Below, piece after piece: positions 1 through 7,464 of a stretch of 20,018 nucleotides of DNA (its first letter is position 1; each line of letters starts with the position of its first letter). A program made the position numbers and the translations under genes. The notes under the pieces were generated by a model. It saw nothing but the letters and a program-made list of their open reading frames with translations. It was not told where the DNA came from and did no database searches. The stretch is from the IMG/VR virus record IMGVR_UViG_3300033998_000291, positions 1 through 20,018 of that record; one strand, written 5' to 3'. Source of the DNA: a virus.

Positions 1-141
1 TAAAACTGTCAATAATCCCCTGGCATGGTCATCGTCAAAGTGGCTGAAAACCACCACATCGATATGGTTAACACCCCTGCCGTACAAAAAGGGCTCCACA
101 ATTGCCGACCCCACATCAAAATCTCCTGATTTGTAAATATA
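1..141 (-). pseudogene. comEC: comEC, downstream fragment (metallo-beta-lactamase domain)
   Basis: The minus strand reads without a stop from the element junction off the left edge. It contains SGDFDVGSAIVEPFLYGRG and then the metal-site-like motif SHFDDDH, followed by ARGLL. In ComEC/Rec2 proteins the C-terminal metallo-beta-lactamase domain has the same order: a DVG stretch, a 'RGI.KID' segment, then an [ST]H-x-D-x-DH metal motif and GGL-like residues. ComEC forms the membrane channel for transforming single-stranded DNA, and this soluble domain is thought to degrade the non-transported strand. The matching upstream half lies at the right edge of the window. The fragment has no start of its own because the phage element has separated it from the rest of the gene. 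Its base composition is richer in G and C than the element. Identification as ComEC rather than another MBL protein rests on combining both halves. Confidence 0.82.
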
Positions 142-150
142 GTAGGAAAA
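130..150. other. Left attachment site (comEC / recombinase junction)
   Basis: The comEC reading frame meets the element here. The best shared core with the right end is TATA at 138-141 (same codon phase as TATA at 19925-19928), inside a looser shared pattern A-n-TATA-n-TA. The two copies are 19,787 bp apart. Joining the comEC halves at this core gives an uninterrupted frame and an approximate dyad TGTA-N9-TACA centred on the core, which is reasonable for a serine-integrase attB. A short core is normal for this recombinase family. The exact crossover base is not resolvable from one sequence. Confidence 0.7.
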
Positions 151-156
151 TTTTTT

Positions 157-1791
157 TTAAACAATATATGTTTCTTCAACAGAACAATTCATTATTTTTG
201 CGACATATCGTCTTTGGATTTCTTCCACATTCATACCATCGATGAAATTCCAATGAATGGATATTCCAGTAGTTCTTTCATTATTATTAAACGGATCATG
301 CTCTATTGTTACTACGACGATTTTTTTGATAATTTTTTTTAAAATAGCATTGGTTAAATTTTCCAAATCAATTTCATTAATATATTTGATAAAATCTTTA
401 AATTCTGCTTCAAGTCTAGTTATCTCTTGATTTATGGTTTTATATTTGTTTAATTCATTTTTCTTTGCTTTTAACTCTGCCTGTAATTCATCATTTTGGC
501 TCTTATACTGTTCTTTATCTATTATCCCATCAGTAAGTAACATCAAATTAGTTTTTATCATTTTTTGTATTTTTTCTATTTCCTGACTTAATTCTTCTAC
601 TTTTTTGTCTGCTTCTGCTGAATCAAAATTAACATAGATATATTCATCAAAAATTGCTTTGTGATCCATTTTTTTAAATTTTTCTATTTCATCTTTGATA
701 TACTGTATTAGATATTCTTCATCTAAAGTATTTCGATGATTGCAAAATTTTGAACCATACCTATCGTTTCCGTTGCAACACCAGTAAAATCTATTTTTAT
801 CATATTGTCTTCTTTTTCGACGGAAATTTGTATTGCAATGTCCGCAATAAATTAAGTTAGAAAACAAATGTACATTAGATGGCCGATGATTATTCTCAAA
901 CATTTCTAACCGCTTTTTTAATTCTTTTTGAACTGCTTCAAAAGTTTCATTATCAATTATTTGCAAATGAGGAAAATAATGGATAATTTGTTCTTCTTCT
1001 GGTATTTCTTTTCTTAGTTTTCTATTGACATCAATAGTGATTGATCTGTGTGTTATTTGTTGTCCGACGTATATTGGATTTTGAAGAATTAATCTAATTA
1101 TCCGTTGCCTCCATATAACTTTCCCTCGTTTTGTAGGTATTTTATGTTCGTTTAGATATTTCATTATTTTTGCGGTGCCATAATTTTTATTTAGATACAA
1201 ATCGAAAATTAGTTTTACAATTTCTGCTTCTTTAGGATTAATTTTTAAATAACCATTTTCCACATCATACCCGTAGGGAATTTGTGCATTCCATTTACCT
1301 AATTTTTGTATCCTTCTAATACCAACTTGAACACTTTGAGAAAGTGCGTTGCTTTCTTCCTGTGCTAAACTTGCAAATAAATTTATAATGAATTCTTTAC
1401 TGTTGTCTAGTGAATTTAATTTTAATAATTCAAACCAAACTCCTATCCCGAATTCTTTTAAATCTTTTAGGTTTTTGGTAAAATCTTCTACACTTCTTGC
1501 AAAACGCTTAATGTCCTTCACAAAAATTATGTCGAATTTTCTCTTTTTTGCATCTTCCATCATTTTTTTAAACGCTTTTCTGTTTTTTAAACTCGTTCCA
1601 GTTATGCCTTCATCTGCATATAAACCTTTTGTCACTTTAGTCCCTTCGTGGCTATACCAAACCCCGCAATTTTCTGCTATCTCATATCCATTTTTTTCAA
1701 CCCATGCTTTAAATTCTGCTTGTTGAGTTTGCATAGAATTTTTTTGGTCTTCTTGATCTGTAGAAACTCGAATATAACATACTGCCCGCAA
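157..1791 (-). CDS. Large serine recombinase / phage integrase
   Basis: This 544-residue protein integrates and excises the element. The N-terminal resolvase domain begins YIRVSTDQ, with catalytic Ser10, and includes the conserved DEGITGTS and KDIKRFAR segments that carry the active-site arginines. A recombinase domain follows (around 160-290, with PYGY and the 'QNPIYVG' block), then a zinc ribbon (about 316-353, YCGHC plus CC and a further C), a long coiled coil (about 390-470) and a C-terminal tail, a normal length for large serine integrases. The start is TTG, seven bases after a perfect AGGAGG. A consensus promoter lies just upstream and the stop is 15 bp from the attachment core. All catalytic features look intact, so activity is plausible. 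A separate recombination directionality factor, normally needed for excision, was not recognised. Confidence 0.97.
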   Translation of the reverse strand: MRAVCYIRVSTDQEDQKNSMQTQQAEFKAWVEKNGYEIAENCGVWYSHEGTKVTKGLYADEGITGTSLKNRKAFKKMMEDAKKRKFDIIFVKDIKRFARSVEDFTKNLKDLKEFGIGVWFELLKLNSLDNSKEFIINLFASLAQEESNALSQSVQVGIRRIQKLGKWNAQIPYGYDVENGYLKINPKEAEIVKLIFDLYLNKNYGTAKIMKYLNEHKIPTKRGKVIWRQRIIRLILQNPIYVGQQITHRSITIDVNRKLRKEIPEEEQIIHYFPHLQIIDNETFEAVQKELKKRLEMFENNHRPSNVHLFSNLIYCGHCNTNFRRKRRQYDKNRFYWCCNGNDRYGSKFCNHRNTLDEEYLIQYIKDEIEKFKKMDHKAIFDEYIYVNFDSAEADKKVEELSQEIEKIQKMIKTNLMLLTDGIIDKEQYKSQNDELQAELKAKKNELNKYKTINQEITRLEAEFKDFIKYINEIDLENLTNAILKKIIKKIVVVTIEHDPFNNNERTTGISIHWNFIDGMNVEEIQRRYVAKIMNCSVEETYIV

Positions 1792-1821
1792 ATTTTCACC
1801 TCCTATTATCTATCTGCTTTT

Positions 1822-1850
1822 ATTATAAAGTAGGAAGTGAGATTTGTCTA
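1822..1850 (-). promoter_or_regulatory. Sigma-A promoter of the recombinase gene
   Basis: On the minus strand TAGACA (1850-1845) and TATAAT (1827-1822) are separated by exactly 17 bp. The gene starts 30 bp downstream behind AGGAGG. The recombinase can therefore be transcribed independently of the tail operon, which ends at the terminator just upstream. Confidence 0.75.
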
Positions 1851-1851
1851 T

Positions 1852-1889
1852 AAAAAAAAATAAAGGGCCTACCCAAAAAGGTAAGCCCT
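1852..1889 (-). terminator. Rho-independent terminator after tape measure gene
   Basis: On the minus strand a 10-bp stem (AGGGCTTACC pairing with GGTAGGCCCT, one wobble pair) with a 6-base loop is followed by TTTATTTTTTTTT. The stem begins inside the tape-measure stop codon, so it ends the morphogenesis transcript. Confidence 0.9.
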
Positions 1890-3852
1890 AACTTGTATAT
1901 TGAATTACTAATGTTTTAGCTAATTTTAAAAAACTATCCGCATCTTTTGTTTCTACTTTATCTATATGGAAGTTAAAATTTTGAGTATTGTTTTCAATTT
2001 TTTGCTGAGACACAACATTTTTTGCCGAAGGGTTCCAGGGATTGTAATCCTTTGGTATTATTGCTTCTCCTTCATGAATCAGTGCTAATTGATCGAAAGG
2101 TACATATGTAGTGCCTGAAGCATACGCAGGGACAACATATGTTGCACCAGAACTACTACTTGACATTTTGCTTTTACTGCTATTCCAAAAAGTCAGTTTT
2201 TCTTTAAGCCATGAAATTGTATTATTTACCCAATCTTTGATATCTTCCCATATGCTTCGCATACCGTCCCATACTGCGCCAAATATGTTTTTACCAATAT
2301 TTGTAAATACTTTAAACGAAGCACGAAGAATAGCATAAACACCATCAAGTAGTGAAGGTAAAACATTTTGTATTCCCTTCCACACATCTATGAAGATTTG
2401 TTTAATACCATTCCAAACACCAGCCCAATCACCTTTTATCAATGCAGTTATGGTTTTAATTATATCTCGAATAAGATTCATTGCAGTTCGAATGATTGTT
2501 TTTAATATTTCAAAAATTGGTTTGGTTATTGCCACAATGTCATTTCCATATCTTTGCCAAATTATTTTTATAGCTTGCCAAACAGTTTCAACAATAGTTT
2601 TTAGTGCATTGAAAATTTGAGAAAACCATATTTTAAAACTTTCCATAAATGCCTTAAATTCCTGCGCTGATTGGCTATTGCTATTATACCATTTTTTGAA
2701 AGCATTGGTAACATTTGTAATAATTTGGACAAAACCTGAAATAATTGAACTAACAGTATCAAAAACAGTAGTTAGAGTTGCCTGTATTGCAGGCATGTTT
2801 GTTTGTAGCCATGATACAAATTGCGCCACCAATGGAGCTAATCTGTCGCCTAAATCCGTAAATAAACCCATCAGTTGTTTTTGCAATAATGTTAATTGCA
2901 CTTTAAGACTTGCATCATAAGTTTTAGACGCTTTTTCTACTGCTCCCGTTGCCCCTTCCATCGTTTTCTGAATTTCTGCTAATGACTGTGTTCCAGGTTT
3001 GAGTGCATTTGCCATCTGTATGCCTGCCCTGGCTCCAAAAAGCTCTACTGCCATTTTAGCTCTTTGTGTCGCATCTTCTGTATTCTGTAATTGAGTAATA
3101 GCTTTTTGGAGTTCTTGAGGGCTTTTTACCTGTTTGAGTGCATAGTTAAAAGCAGTAATGGCTGTACTGGAATCAACACCAGTCGAAGCAAAAAGATTAA
3201 GATAACCTATTGCGTCATCAATACTCATCCCTAAACCCTGAAAAGCAGGAGCCATTTGTTTTAAGGCTGCCTGACTATCCTGAACAGATAATCCGAATTG
3301 TTCCTGCGAAAATTTCAATTTATCCATAATAGGAATTATTTCTTCATTTGCTAAACTCCAAGCATCACCAATATCATCAAGTGCCCCCACAACTTCTTCT
3401 ACACCCTGCCCTGTCACTTTCGCAAAATCAAGAAAATTCTGCGAATATTTTTTTATATCGTCGGCATTCATCTGCATGTTGTTGTGTAATGCTTCAGCCA
3501 TTTTTGCTATGTCTTGATAACTGTCCTCATTAGTCTTGTATAGGTCTTTAATTGTCTCTTTAACTTTTTCCGCTTCTTCTGCTGTCATGCCTGTTGATGC
3601 TTTAAATTTTGCCATTGTGTCATCTAATTCCATTGCGCTTTTAACCCCTGCTACTGCCATAGCTCCCACGGCTGCTGTGACTGTTGCTATCCCTGCAACA
3701 ACAGAAGTTTTCAAAAATCCTGCCATAGAACTCATTTTTGATTGAAATTTTTCCGCTGTCTGCTCTGCATTTTGCATACCAACAGTAAAATTTTTATCGT
3801 CTAAAACCAAATGTGTCGCATAAGTGGCTAAATCTATCACCCCTGGCATCAT
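1888..3852 (-). CDS. Tail tape measure protein
   Basis: A 654-residue protein that sets tail length and is the scaffold for tail-tube assembly in siphoviruses. The sequence shows an N-terminal helical region, an Ala/Val-rich hydrophobic segment (about 48-70), a conserved TP901-type tape measure region (about 75-330, including ELDDTMAKFKASTGMTAEEA and the VELFGARAG stretch), then long amphipathic and hydrophobic helices rich in repeated Trp (about 340-560). The C-terminal LALIHEGEAIIPKDYNPWN is typical of Firmicute tape measures. The ATGATG start overlaps the TGA stop of the preceding chaperone gene. At roughly 1.5 angstrom per residue it predicts a short tail near 100 nm. No internal stop or frameshift is seen. 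In intact siphoviruses the next gene encodes a distal tail protein; here a terminator and the integrase follow instead. Confidence 0.93.
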   Translation of the reverse strand: MMPGVIDLATYATHLVLDDKNFTVGMQNAEQTAEKFQSKMSSMAGFLKTSVVAGIATVTAAVGAMAVAGVKSAMELDDTMAKFKASTGMTAEEAEKVKETIKDLYKTNEDSYQDIAKMAEALHNNMQMNADDIKKYSQNFLDFAKVTGQGVEEVVGALDDIGDAWSLANEEIIPIMDKLKFSQEQFGLSVQDSQAALKQMAPAFQGLGMSIDDAIGYLNLFASTGVDSSTAITAFNYALKQVKSPQELQKAITQLQNTEDATQRAKMAVELFGARAGIQMANALKPGTQSLAEIQKTMEGATGAVEKASKTYDASLKVQLTLLQKQLMGLFTDLGDRLAPLVAQFVSWLQTNMPAIQATLTTVFDTVSSIISGFVQIITNVTNAFKKWYNSNSQSAQEFKAFMESFKIWFSQIFNALKTIVETVWQAIKIIWQRYGNDIVAITKPIFEILKTIIRTAMNLIRDIIKTITALIKGDWAGVWNGIKQIFIDVWKGIQNVLPSLLDGVYAILRASFKVFTNIGKNIFGAVWDGMRSIWEDIKDWVNNTISWLKEKLTFWNSSKSKMSSSSSGATYVVPAYASGTTYVPFDQLALIHEGEAIIPKDYNPWNPSAKNVVSQQKIENNTQNFNFHIDKVETKDADSFLKLAKTLVIQYTS

Positions 3853-4139
3853 TTCACCTCTTTTCTGTAACTAGGTAAAGCCCTAATCCTGTTCCAATCT
3901 GGCTCAGTTTGTGATAGAATCTTGCTTTCCTGCAATATCTGTCGTCCTTCTTCAGTTTTCATTAGTTCAAACATTTGGAAATGTTTGAGTAAACTTAAAA
4001 ATACTGCATAAGGTAATTCCATTACCTCGTTAAATGACATATGGCTTTCATGTATTAAAAAAGCAATATTTTCCATTATTTCAATTTCGCTTTTGTCGTT
4101 TCCCCCTTTGCCGCTTATTCTGCGGTGGGGGAATTGGAG
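3849..4139 (-). CDS. Tail assembly chaperone, GT extension reached by -1 frameshift
   Basis: The -1 frame is open from the slippery site through residues LQFPHRRISGKGGNDKSEIEI to the helical segment MENIAFLIHESHMSFNEVMELP and ends YRKEVK, overlapping the tape-measure start by 4 bp. There is no ribosome binding site worth the name before the first ATG at 4076. With the -1 frameshift the product would be 108 residues of the upstream protein plus 96 from this frame, 204 in total. This matches the lambda gpG/gpGT arrangement, in which the frameshifted T part recruits tail tube protein to the tape measure. A separately translated 75-residue protein from 4076 is the alternative, and is less likely. 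Confidence 0.85.
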   Translation of the reverse strand, partial: LQFPHRRISGKGGNDKSEIEIMENIAFLIHESHMSFNEVMELPYAVFLSLLKHFQMFELMKTEEGRQILQESKILSQTEPDWNRIRALPSYRKEVK

Positions 4140-4145
4140 TTTGGG
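4102..4145 (-). promoter_or_regulatory. Programmed -1 ribosomal frameshift signal (slippery heptamer plus stem-loop)
   Basis: In the zero frame the minus strand reads C CCA AAC (4145-4139), a canonical X XXY YYZ heptamer. After a 5-base spacer comes a two-part stem: TTCCCCC (4133-4127) pairs with GGGGGAA (4106-4100), and inside it CCGC (4125-4122) pairs with GCGG (4114-4111). The loop AGAATAA contains the zero-frame stop codon. Heptamer, spacer and stem geometry match known -1 frameshift sites. Confidence 0.88.
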
Positions 4146-4462
4146 TCGTTGTTTATCTCTGCTATATGCTCCATCATACCAGATATTATTGCCCTAATCA
4201 TCCGCATGTCAAAATTTTCCTCGACGTAATTCACATCAATATTTTTTGTTTTGTCTAAATTTAATATATCACAAACAAGTTCTTGACTTTTCTTAATTGC
4301 TTCCGATTCGTCTTTAAGATTCTGTATATCTTGAGTATATTTAGTTAGCTTAATCACAAATTTTGTGGAAATTTCACCAGGAATAGTAAAGGTTTCACCT
4401 TTTGGAGTCTTGATAATTAATGGATCTTTCACCAAAACGCCAAGATCTATTATTTTACCCAT
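4115..4462 (-). CDS. Tail assembly chaperone (gpG-like)
   Basis: A 115-residue protein lying between the major tail protein and tape measure genes, which is the fixed position of tail-assembly chaperones. It starts MGKIIDLGVLVKDP, has a beta-rich N-terminal part and a helical C-terminal part with MIRAIISGMMEHIAEI, and ends shortly after the slippery site. The start is ATG behind AAGGAGG. Ribosomes that do not slip make this short form; those that do make the G-GT fusion. The function is inferred from position, size and the frameshift signal rather than from strong sequence motifs. Confidence 0.85.
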   Translation of the reverse strand: MGKIIDLGVLVKDPLIIKTPKGETFTIPGEISTKFVIKLTKYTQDIQNLKDESEAIKKSQELVCDILNLDKTKNIDVNYVEENFDMRMIRAIISGMMEHIAEINNDPNSNSPTAE

Positions 4463-4484
4463 TGTTTTGCTTCCTCCTTAAAAT

Positions 4485-4516
4485 AAAAAAATTAAGGGTA
4501 GAATTACTCTACCCTT
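4485..4516 (-). terminator. Terminator after major tail protein gene
   Basis: AAGGGTAGA pairs perfectly with TCTACCCTT (9 bp, loop 4503-4507) and is followed on the minus strand by TTAATTTTTTTATTTT. The stem overlaps the stop codon of the major tail protein gene. A strong terminator here would lower expression of chaperone and tape measure relative to the abundant tube protein. Confidence 0.85.
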
Positions 4517-5066
4517 ATATTGTCGGGAATGTTTCGACTATTTCAACAAGAGTTCCATCGCTACAAGCCAAAGCCCTAAATTCGTAATCGGTCACATTTG
4601 GTTTTTCATTATCGAAGCTAAACGCAAAACCATTGGTATTTATGGCTTTTTTGATGTTCACGATAAGCTCTCCGCCATCTTTTTTGGTATGAATAAATCT
4701 TAAATAATTGATTGGCAAACTGCCTTTACCACCTATTTTTATGGTTTTCTTACCGGTTATCGCATCTGTAGTGATTGTTACTGGTGCTACTCTTTCTAAG
4801 TTATCAATTTTCCAAGTCATAACCCCACATTTGAAAGTGACATCTTCCTCAGTAATGAAACTCATTAACAAACCTCTGTTTGCACTTCTCACGTCTTGAA
4901 TTTTTGGTTTATAAGTTAACGTTGCCCCGCTGTCTATTGCCCCTACGTTTACCAATGCTGCTTCTATTGTTGCATCATCCGCTGTTTCAGGATTTTCAAC
5001 AGTTCCTAAGTACAACTCACCAGAACCCAACAAAATCGGCTCTGCCGGTATAGTCGTCAATGCCAT
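4515..5066 (-). CDS. Major tail (tube) protein
   Basis: A protein of 183 residues from the ATG at 5066, which lies ten bases after AAAGGAG; an in-frame GTG three codons upstream is too close to that site. The sequence begins MALTTIPAEPILLGSGELYL and has the beta-rich, low-cysteine composition of tail tube proteins, with GAIDSGATLTYKPKIQDVRS resembling the N-terminal conserved part of Firmicute phage tail tube families. It sits between the tail completion protein and the chaperones, the expected place. It is followed immediately by a strong terminator. It would polymerise into the tube around the tape measure. Confidence 0.85.
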   Translation of the reverse strand: MALTTIPAEPILLGSGELYLGTVENPETADDATIEAALVNVGAIDSGATLTYKPKIQDVRSANRGLLMSFITEEDVTFKCGVMTWKIDNLERVAPVTITTDAITGKKTIKIGGKGSLPINYLRFIHTKKDGGELIVNIKKAINTNGFAFSFDNEKPNVTDYEFRALACSDGTLVEIVETFPTI

Positions 5067-5081
5067 GTTTAACACGCTCCT

Positions 5082-5441
5082 TTAAATTTTATACAGAAAA
5101 TATAGAATTATTTCATAATTTCCAGTATCAGGATTTTTTACAATGCCACCGCCATTTAAAAGCTCGGTATGATATATCCCCTCAATATGCTTTTCGCATC
5201 TTGGGTCATCTAATAGAAATATTAATCTATTTTGAATTTGCATTAATTTTGCCAAATCCTTGCCTACAATGTTAAATTCTATTTGGTAATTTTTTATATA
5301 TCCACCAGAAATAGGTTTTGTTTTATAAACAATATAAACATCATTTTCAATTTCTTTTGGCTTTTCTACAAAATAAATAGCATTGCCTACAAGAGAGAAA
5401 AAATCAGTATCATTAAGCAAATATTTCCTAATCGCTTCCAT
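5082..5441 (-). CDS. Putative tail completion / tail terminator protein
   Basis: A 119-residue protein placed after the HK97 gp10-like gene and before the major tail protein, where siphoviruses encode the tail terminator (lambda gpU or SPP1 gp17 type). The N-terminal helix (MEAIRKYLLNDTDFFSLVG), a central beta-rich part with YIVYKTKPISGG, and a helical segment with KLMQIQNRLIFLLDD fit that fold class. The start is ATG behind GAGGTG, and it overlaps the upstream gene by 14 bp, suggesting translational coupling. The family assignment is by position and general shape. Confidence 0.65.
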   Translation of the reverse strand: MEAIRKYLLNDTDFFSLVGNAIYFVEKPKEIENDVYIVYKTKPISGGYIKNYQIEFNIVGKDLAKLMQIQNRLIFLLDDPRCEKHIEGIYHTELLNGGGIVKNPDTGNYEIILYFLYKI

Positions 5442-5739
5442 TGTTTAGCACCTCGGCAATTCTGCGTCGAATTTGTTCAAGGTTTTTGTCTACTGCTGGT
5501 TCAAGGTAAGGTCTTTTCCTTTCTGCCCAGTAAGCATATTCAACATTACTGCCTACTGCCCCTTCGGTTTTATCGTCATCGGTTCTAACTTCATGAGTAA
5601 TGCTTCGCTTTAGTGTTCCAGTTCTCACAGGGCACATCATTTTTGCGTCTGCTTCAATCAAAAGACATGCTTCTTCTATTGCTTTTTGCCTTCTTACCCG
5701 CATTTCCTCAATGGCTTTTTGAAAAGGACTATCACTCAT
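5428..5739 (-). CDS. HK97 gp10-like head-tail / neck protein
   Basis: A 103-residue protein with the hallmark of the HK97 gp10 family: an N-terminal helix (AIEEMRVRRQKAIEEACLLIEADAK rewritten: helix about 9-35), then CPVRTGTLKRSI, where the 'P-V-x-T-G-x-L-x-x-S' motif is diagnostic, then VGSNVEYAYWAE and a C-terminal RPYLEPAVDKN segment. Proteins of this family join head and tail. It overlaps the preceding gene by 8 bp and the following one by 14 bp, so it is within a tightly coupled operon. Confidence 0.9.
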   Translation of the reverse strand: MSDSPFQKAIEEMRVRRQKAIEEACLLIEADAKMMCPVRTGTLKRSITHEVRTDDDKTEGAVGSNVEYAYWAERKRPYLEPAVDKNLEQIRRRIAEVLNNGSD

Positions 5740-6034
5740 TGTCTATCATCCATTCTGCGTAATCATCCCATTCAATCACTTTTTTAATGATATATCTATT
5801 ATTTTTATATTTACATTTATTTCCAACAATTATATTAGAATTTGGATCACTAAAAACTCTATAAACAACATTTTCAGTAAACCCATAATCCCTATAGGCT
5901 AATTCCTTTGAATATGGCTGAACATCACATTCTATACTTGCAACAGTAGTTTCTTGCCCTTCATGCCAAATGCCCATATCATCCAAATAGCCTTCGGATT
6001 GGCCTAAAATATCAATTTTTGAATTATAAAACAT
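5732..6034 (-). CDS. Putative head closure protein
   Basis: A protein of about 100 residues from the ATG at 6034, six bases after GGTG; an in-frame GTG at 6043 lies directly behind the previous stop codon. The sequence is beta-rich (YNSKIDILGQSEGYLDD, then IECDVQPYSKELAYRDYG, then YRVFSDPN) and ends YIIKKVIEWDDYAEWMIDNE. The pattern of a Cys/Pro 'DVQPYS' strand followed by 'GxxxxxxYRVF' is typical of small head closure or minor capsid proteins next to the connector. It sits between the connector and the gp10-like gene, as in SPP1-like and HK97-like modules. Confidence 0.7.
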   Translation of the reverse strand: MFYNSKIDILGQSEGYLDDMGIWHEGQETTVASIECDVQPYSKELAYRDYGFTENVVYRVFSDPNSNIIVGNKCKYKNNRYIIKKVIEWDDYAEWMIDNE

Positions 6035-6043
6035 AGTTTTCAC

Positions 6044-6349
6044 CTACCCCATTAATCGGATTTTCCGAAATGGAGCGCACATAATTTTTATTTCCTCTGG
6101 TAAATCCTGTATAAATGAAACACTTCTGCTACCTTGAGTTTGTGAGGATATACCATCATTTTTCCTTTTTTTGTAATATGTTGCCGCTAATTGAAGTATT
6201 GCATTGTCAAGCCCTGTCGGTAATACTTCATCTGGCAAATAATTACAATAGCTTTTTATCACATTTTGTGCCATACTAATTAAAAGGTTTAATAAATTAT
6301 CCTGCGAAGTATCACTAATGCCCAAATACAATTTTAAATTTTCTAACAT
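6044..6349 (-). CDS. Head-tail connector (gp6-like adaptor)
   Basis: A 101-residue all-helical protein starting MLENLKLYLGISDTSQDNLL, with LISMAQNVIKSYCNY, LDNAILQLAATYYKKR and a final KIRLMG. This series of helices, with an N-terminal L-x-L-G-I-S-D-x-x-x-D segment, is the signature of the gp6-like DNA packaging/connector family that binds the portal. The start is ATG after AGGTG. It stands first in the four-gene neck cluster. Confidence 0.88.
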   Translation of the reverse strand: MLENLKLYLGISDTSQDNLLNLLISMAQNVIKSYCNYLPDEVLPTGLDNAILQLAATYYKKRKNDGISSQTQGSRSVSFIQDLPEEIKIMCAPFRKIRLMG

Positions 6350-6369
6350 TTCCTACACCTACTTTTTAA

Positions 6370-6407
6370 AAAGGTAAAGGCAAGGAAATTAATCCTTGCC
6401 TTTTTTT
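6370..6407. terminator. Strong bidirectional hairpin after the capsid genes
   Basis: AAAGGCAAGGA (6376-6386) and TCCTTGCCTTT (6393-6403) form a perfect 11-bp stem with a 6-base loop. The plus strand continues with a clean T tract; the minus strand continues ACCTTTTTAAA. The stem overlaps the stop codon of the 43-residue gene and separates capsid genes from neck genes, probably attenuating rather than abolishing read-through. Confidence 0.75.
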
Positions 6408-6520
6408 ACCTTTTTATCTTCTTTTTCTACTATTTCTTTGAATCCCTGTTTTAACAAGTCCGCTTTTTCGTATTCACTTTCAACAATTCTTACTACATTA
6501 AGCCTTTGTAACTTATACAT
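6389..6520 (-). CDS. Small conserved-type phage head protein (43 aa)
   Basis: A 43-residue reading frame starting one base after the capsid stop codon (TAATATG), so likely translated by re-initiation. It begins MYKLQRLNVVRIVESEYEKA, has a DLLKQGFKEI segment and ends in a lysine-rich tail KKVKKGKD. Small proteins with this 'LNVVRIV..E.E...L...GF' layout are common after capsid genes of Firmicute phages, with no established function. The sequence is clearly protein-like rather than chance. Confidence 0.7.
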   Translation of the reverse strand: MYKLQRLNVVRIVESEYEKADLLKQGFKEIVEKEDKKVKKGKD

Positions 6521-6521
6521 A

Positions 6522-7445
6522 TTATACCAAAGCTTCTTTGATGTTTACGAATACAGCGGACATCTTGTTGTCAGGAATCCAAAGGTCATGGTATTTTCTG
6601 TAGTCAATCTTGTAAGCATCTGCCACTTGATTGACAGAAGGATCGAAAATTCTAATGTTGTCGGTTTTGCTGACTGCTATAGGAGCAGTTTGGGCACATA
6701 TAATCCAGTTTATGGTTTTTGCGCTTGCGTCTGCAACAAATCCACCGGCTTCTTGCCCTGCGGTTTTGCCATCATAAAATACATATGCAGTTTTAAGTCT
6801 TACAGAAGGTACAGTGATTATAGGGTATCCATCAATAGAAACAACTTTTGTATTTACCTGCCCTTGAGTAAAATCAACAACGGACAATTGTTTTGTTAAT
6901 TCGGTGGAATTTTCCAATATATTCTTTGTAGCAAAAGACATGGTGATGATGAGCGGAACATCACCAACAACATCCTGCATTGCGGCTATATCGGCTTTTA
7001 TTTTGCTTAATATATCTGCCACAGCAGGAGTATATCCACCAGAAGCCCTACCAGCGGCTATGGCAAGAGAGGCTATTTTAGAATACCTATAGGCATCAAC
7101 TTCAGGAATAACATGTACTCTCTGGAATTCGGCCATTACAGCGGAAGCATTAGCCACGAAATTGCTTTCGTTAACATCCATTGCATCCAACTGGAATGTT
7201 CTAGCCCTATCCTGGGTCATTATCATGGTTTCATAGCTTAAATTAATACTGCCCTGAGTAAAACCGTTAACTCTATCATAATTACCAAGGCCATCCATCG
7301 AGATTTTCGGAATCTTTATTTCTTTACCACCATTATATATTACTTGTCCTGCATTTGCTTCCATCCATCCGGAAGTAGCACCCTGCACCATCTGAGTATC
7401 TAATGCCTGCTGGAAAATTGTTGCATAATCAATTATATTTGCCAT
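6522..7445 (-). CDS. Major capsid protein
   Basis: A 307-residue protein from ATG at 7445, preceded by AAGGAG; an in-frame GTG at 7457 is too close to the ribosome binding site. It starts MANIIDYATIFQQALDTQMV. It has a region with GKEIKIPKISMDGLGNYDRV and TQGSINLSYETMIMTQDRAR, then IPEVDAYRYSKIA and a C-terminal part with IRIFDPSVNQVADAYKIDYR. These are typical of HK97-fold capsid proteins of Clostridium and Bacillus phages that are assembled on a separate scaffold. It follows the scaffold gene closely and precedes the connector module, confirming its role as shell subunit. Confidence 0.92.
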   Translation of the reverse strand: MANIIDYATIFQQALDTQMVQGATSGWMEANAGQVIYNGGKEIKIPKISMDGLGNYDRVNGFTQGSINLSYETMIMTQDRARTFQLDAMDVNESNFVANASAVMAEFQRVHVIPEVDAYRYSKIASLAIAAGRASGGYTPAVADILSKIKADIAAMQDVVGDVPLIITMSFATKNILENSTELTKQLSVVDFTQGQVNTKVVSIDGYPIITVPSVRLKTAYVFYDGKTAGQEAGGFVADASAKTINWIICAQTAPIAVSKTDNIRIFDPSVNQVADAYKIDYRKYHDLWIPDNKMSAVFVNIKEALV

Positions 7446-7464
7446 AATAAAAATCACTCCTTAA

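Noticed and set aside
1349-1726. 125-codon plus-strand frame opposite the recombinase gene
   Set aside because: Antisense to well-conserved catalytic-domain sequence of the recombinase; composition and lack of a ribosome binding site mark it as a shadow.
6396-6899. 167-codon plus-strand frame opposite the capsid gene
   Set aside because: It lies antisense to a clear capsid gene, has a Cys/Phe/Ser-rich composition typical of a shadow frame, and has no ribosome binding site.
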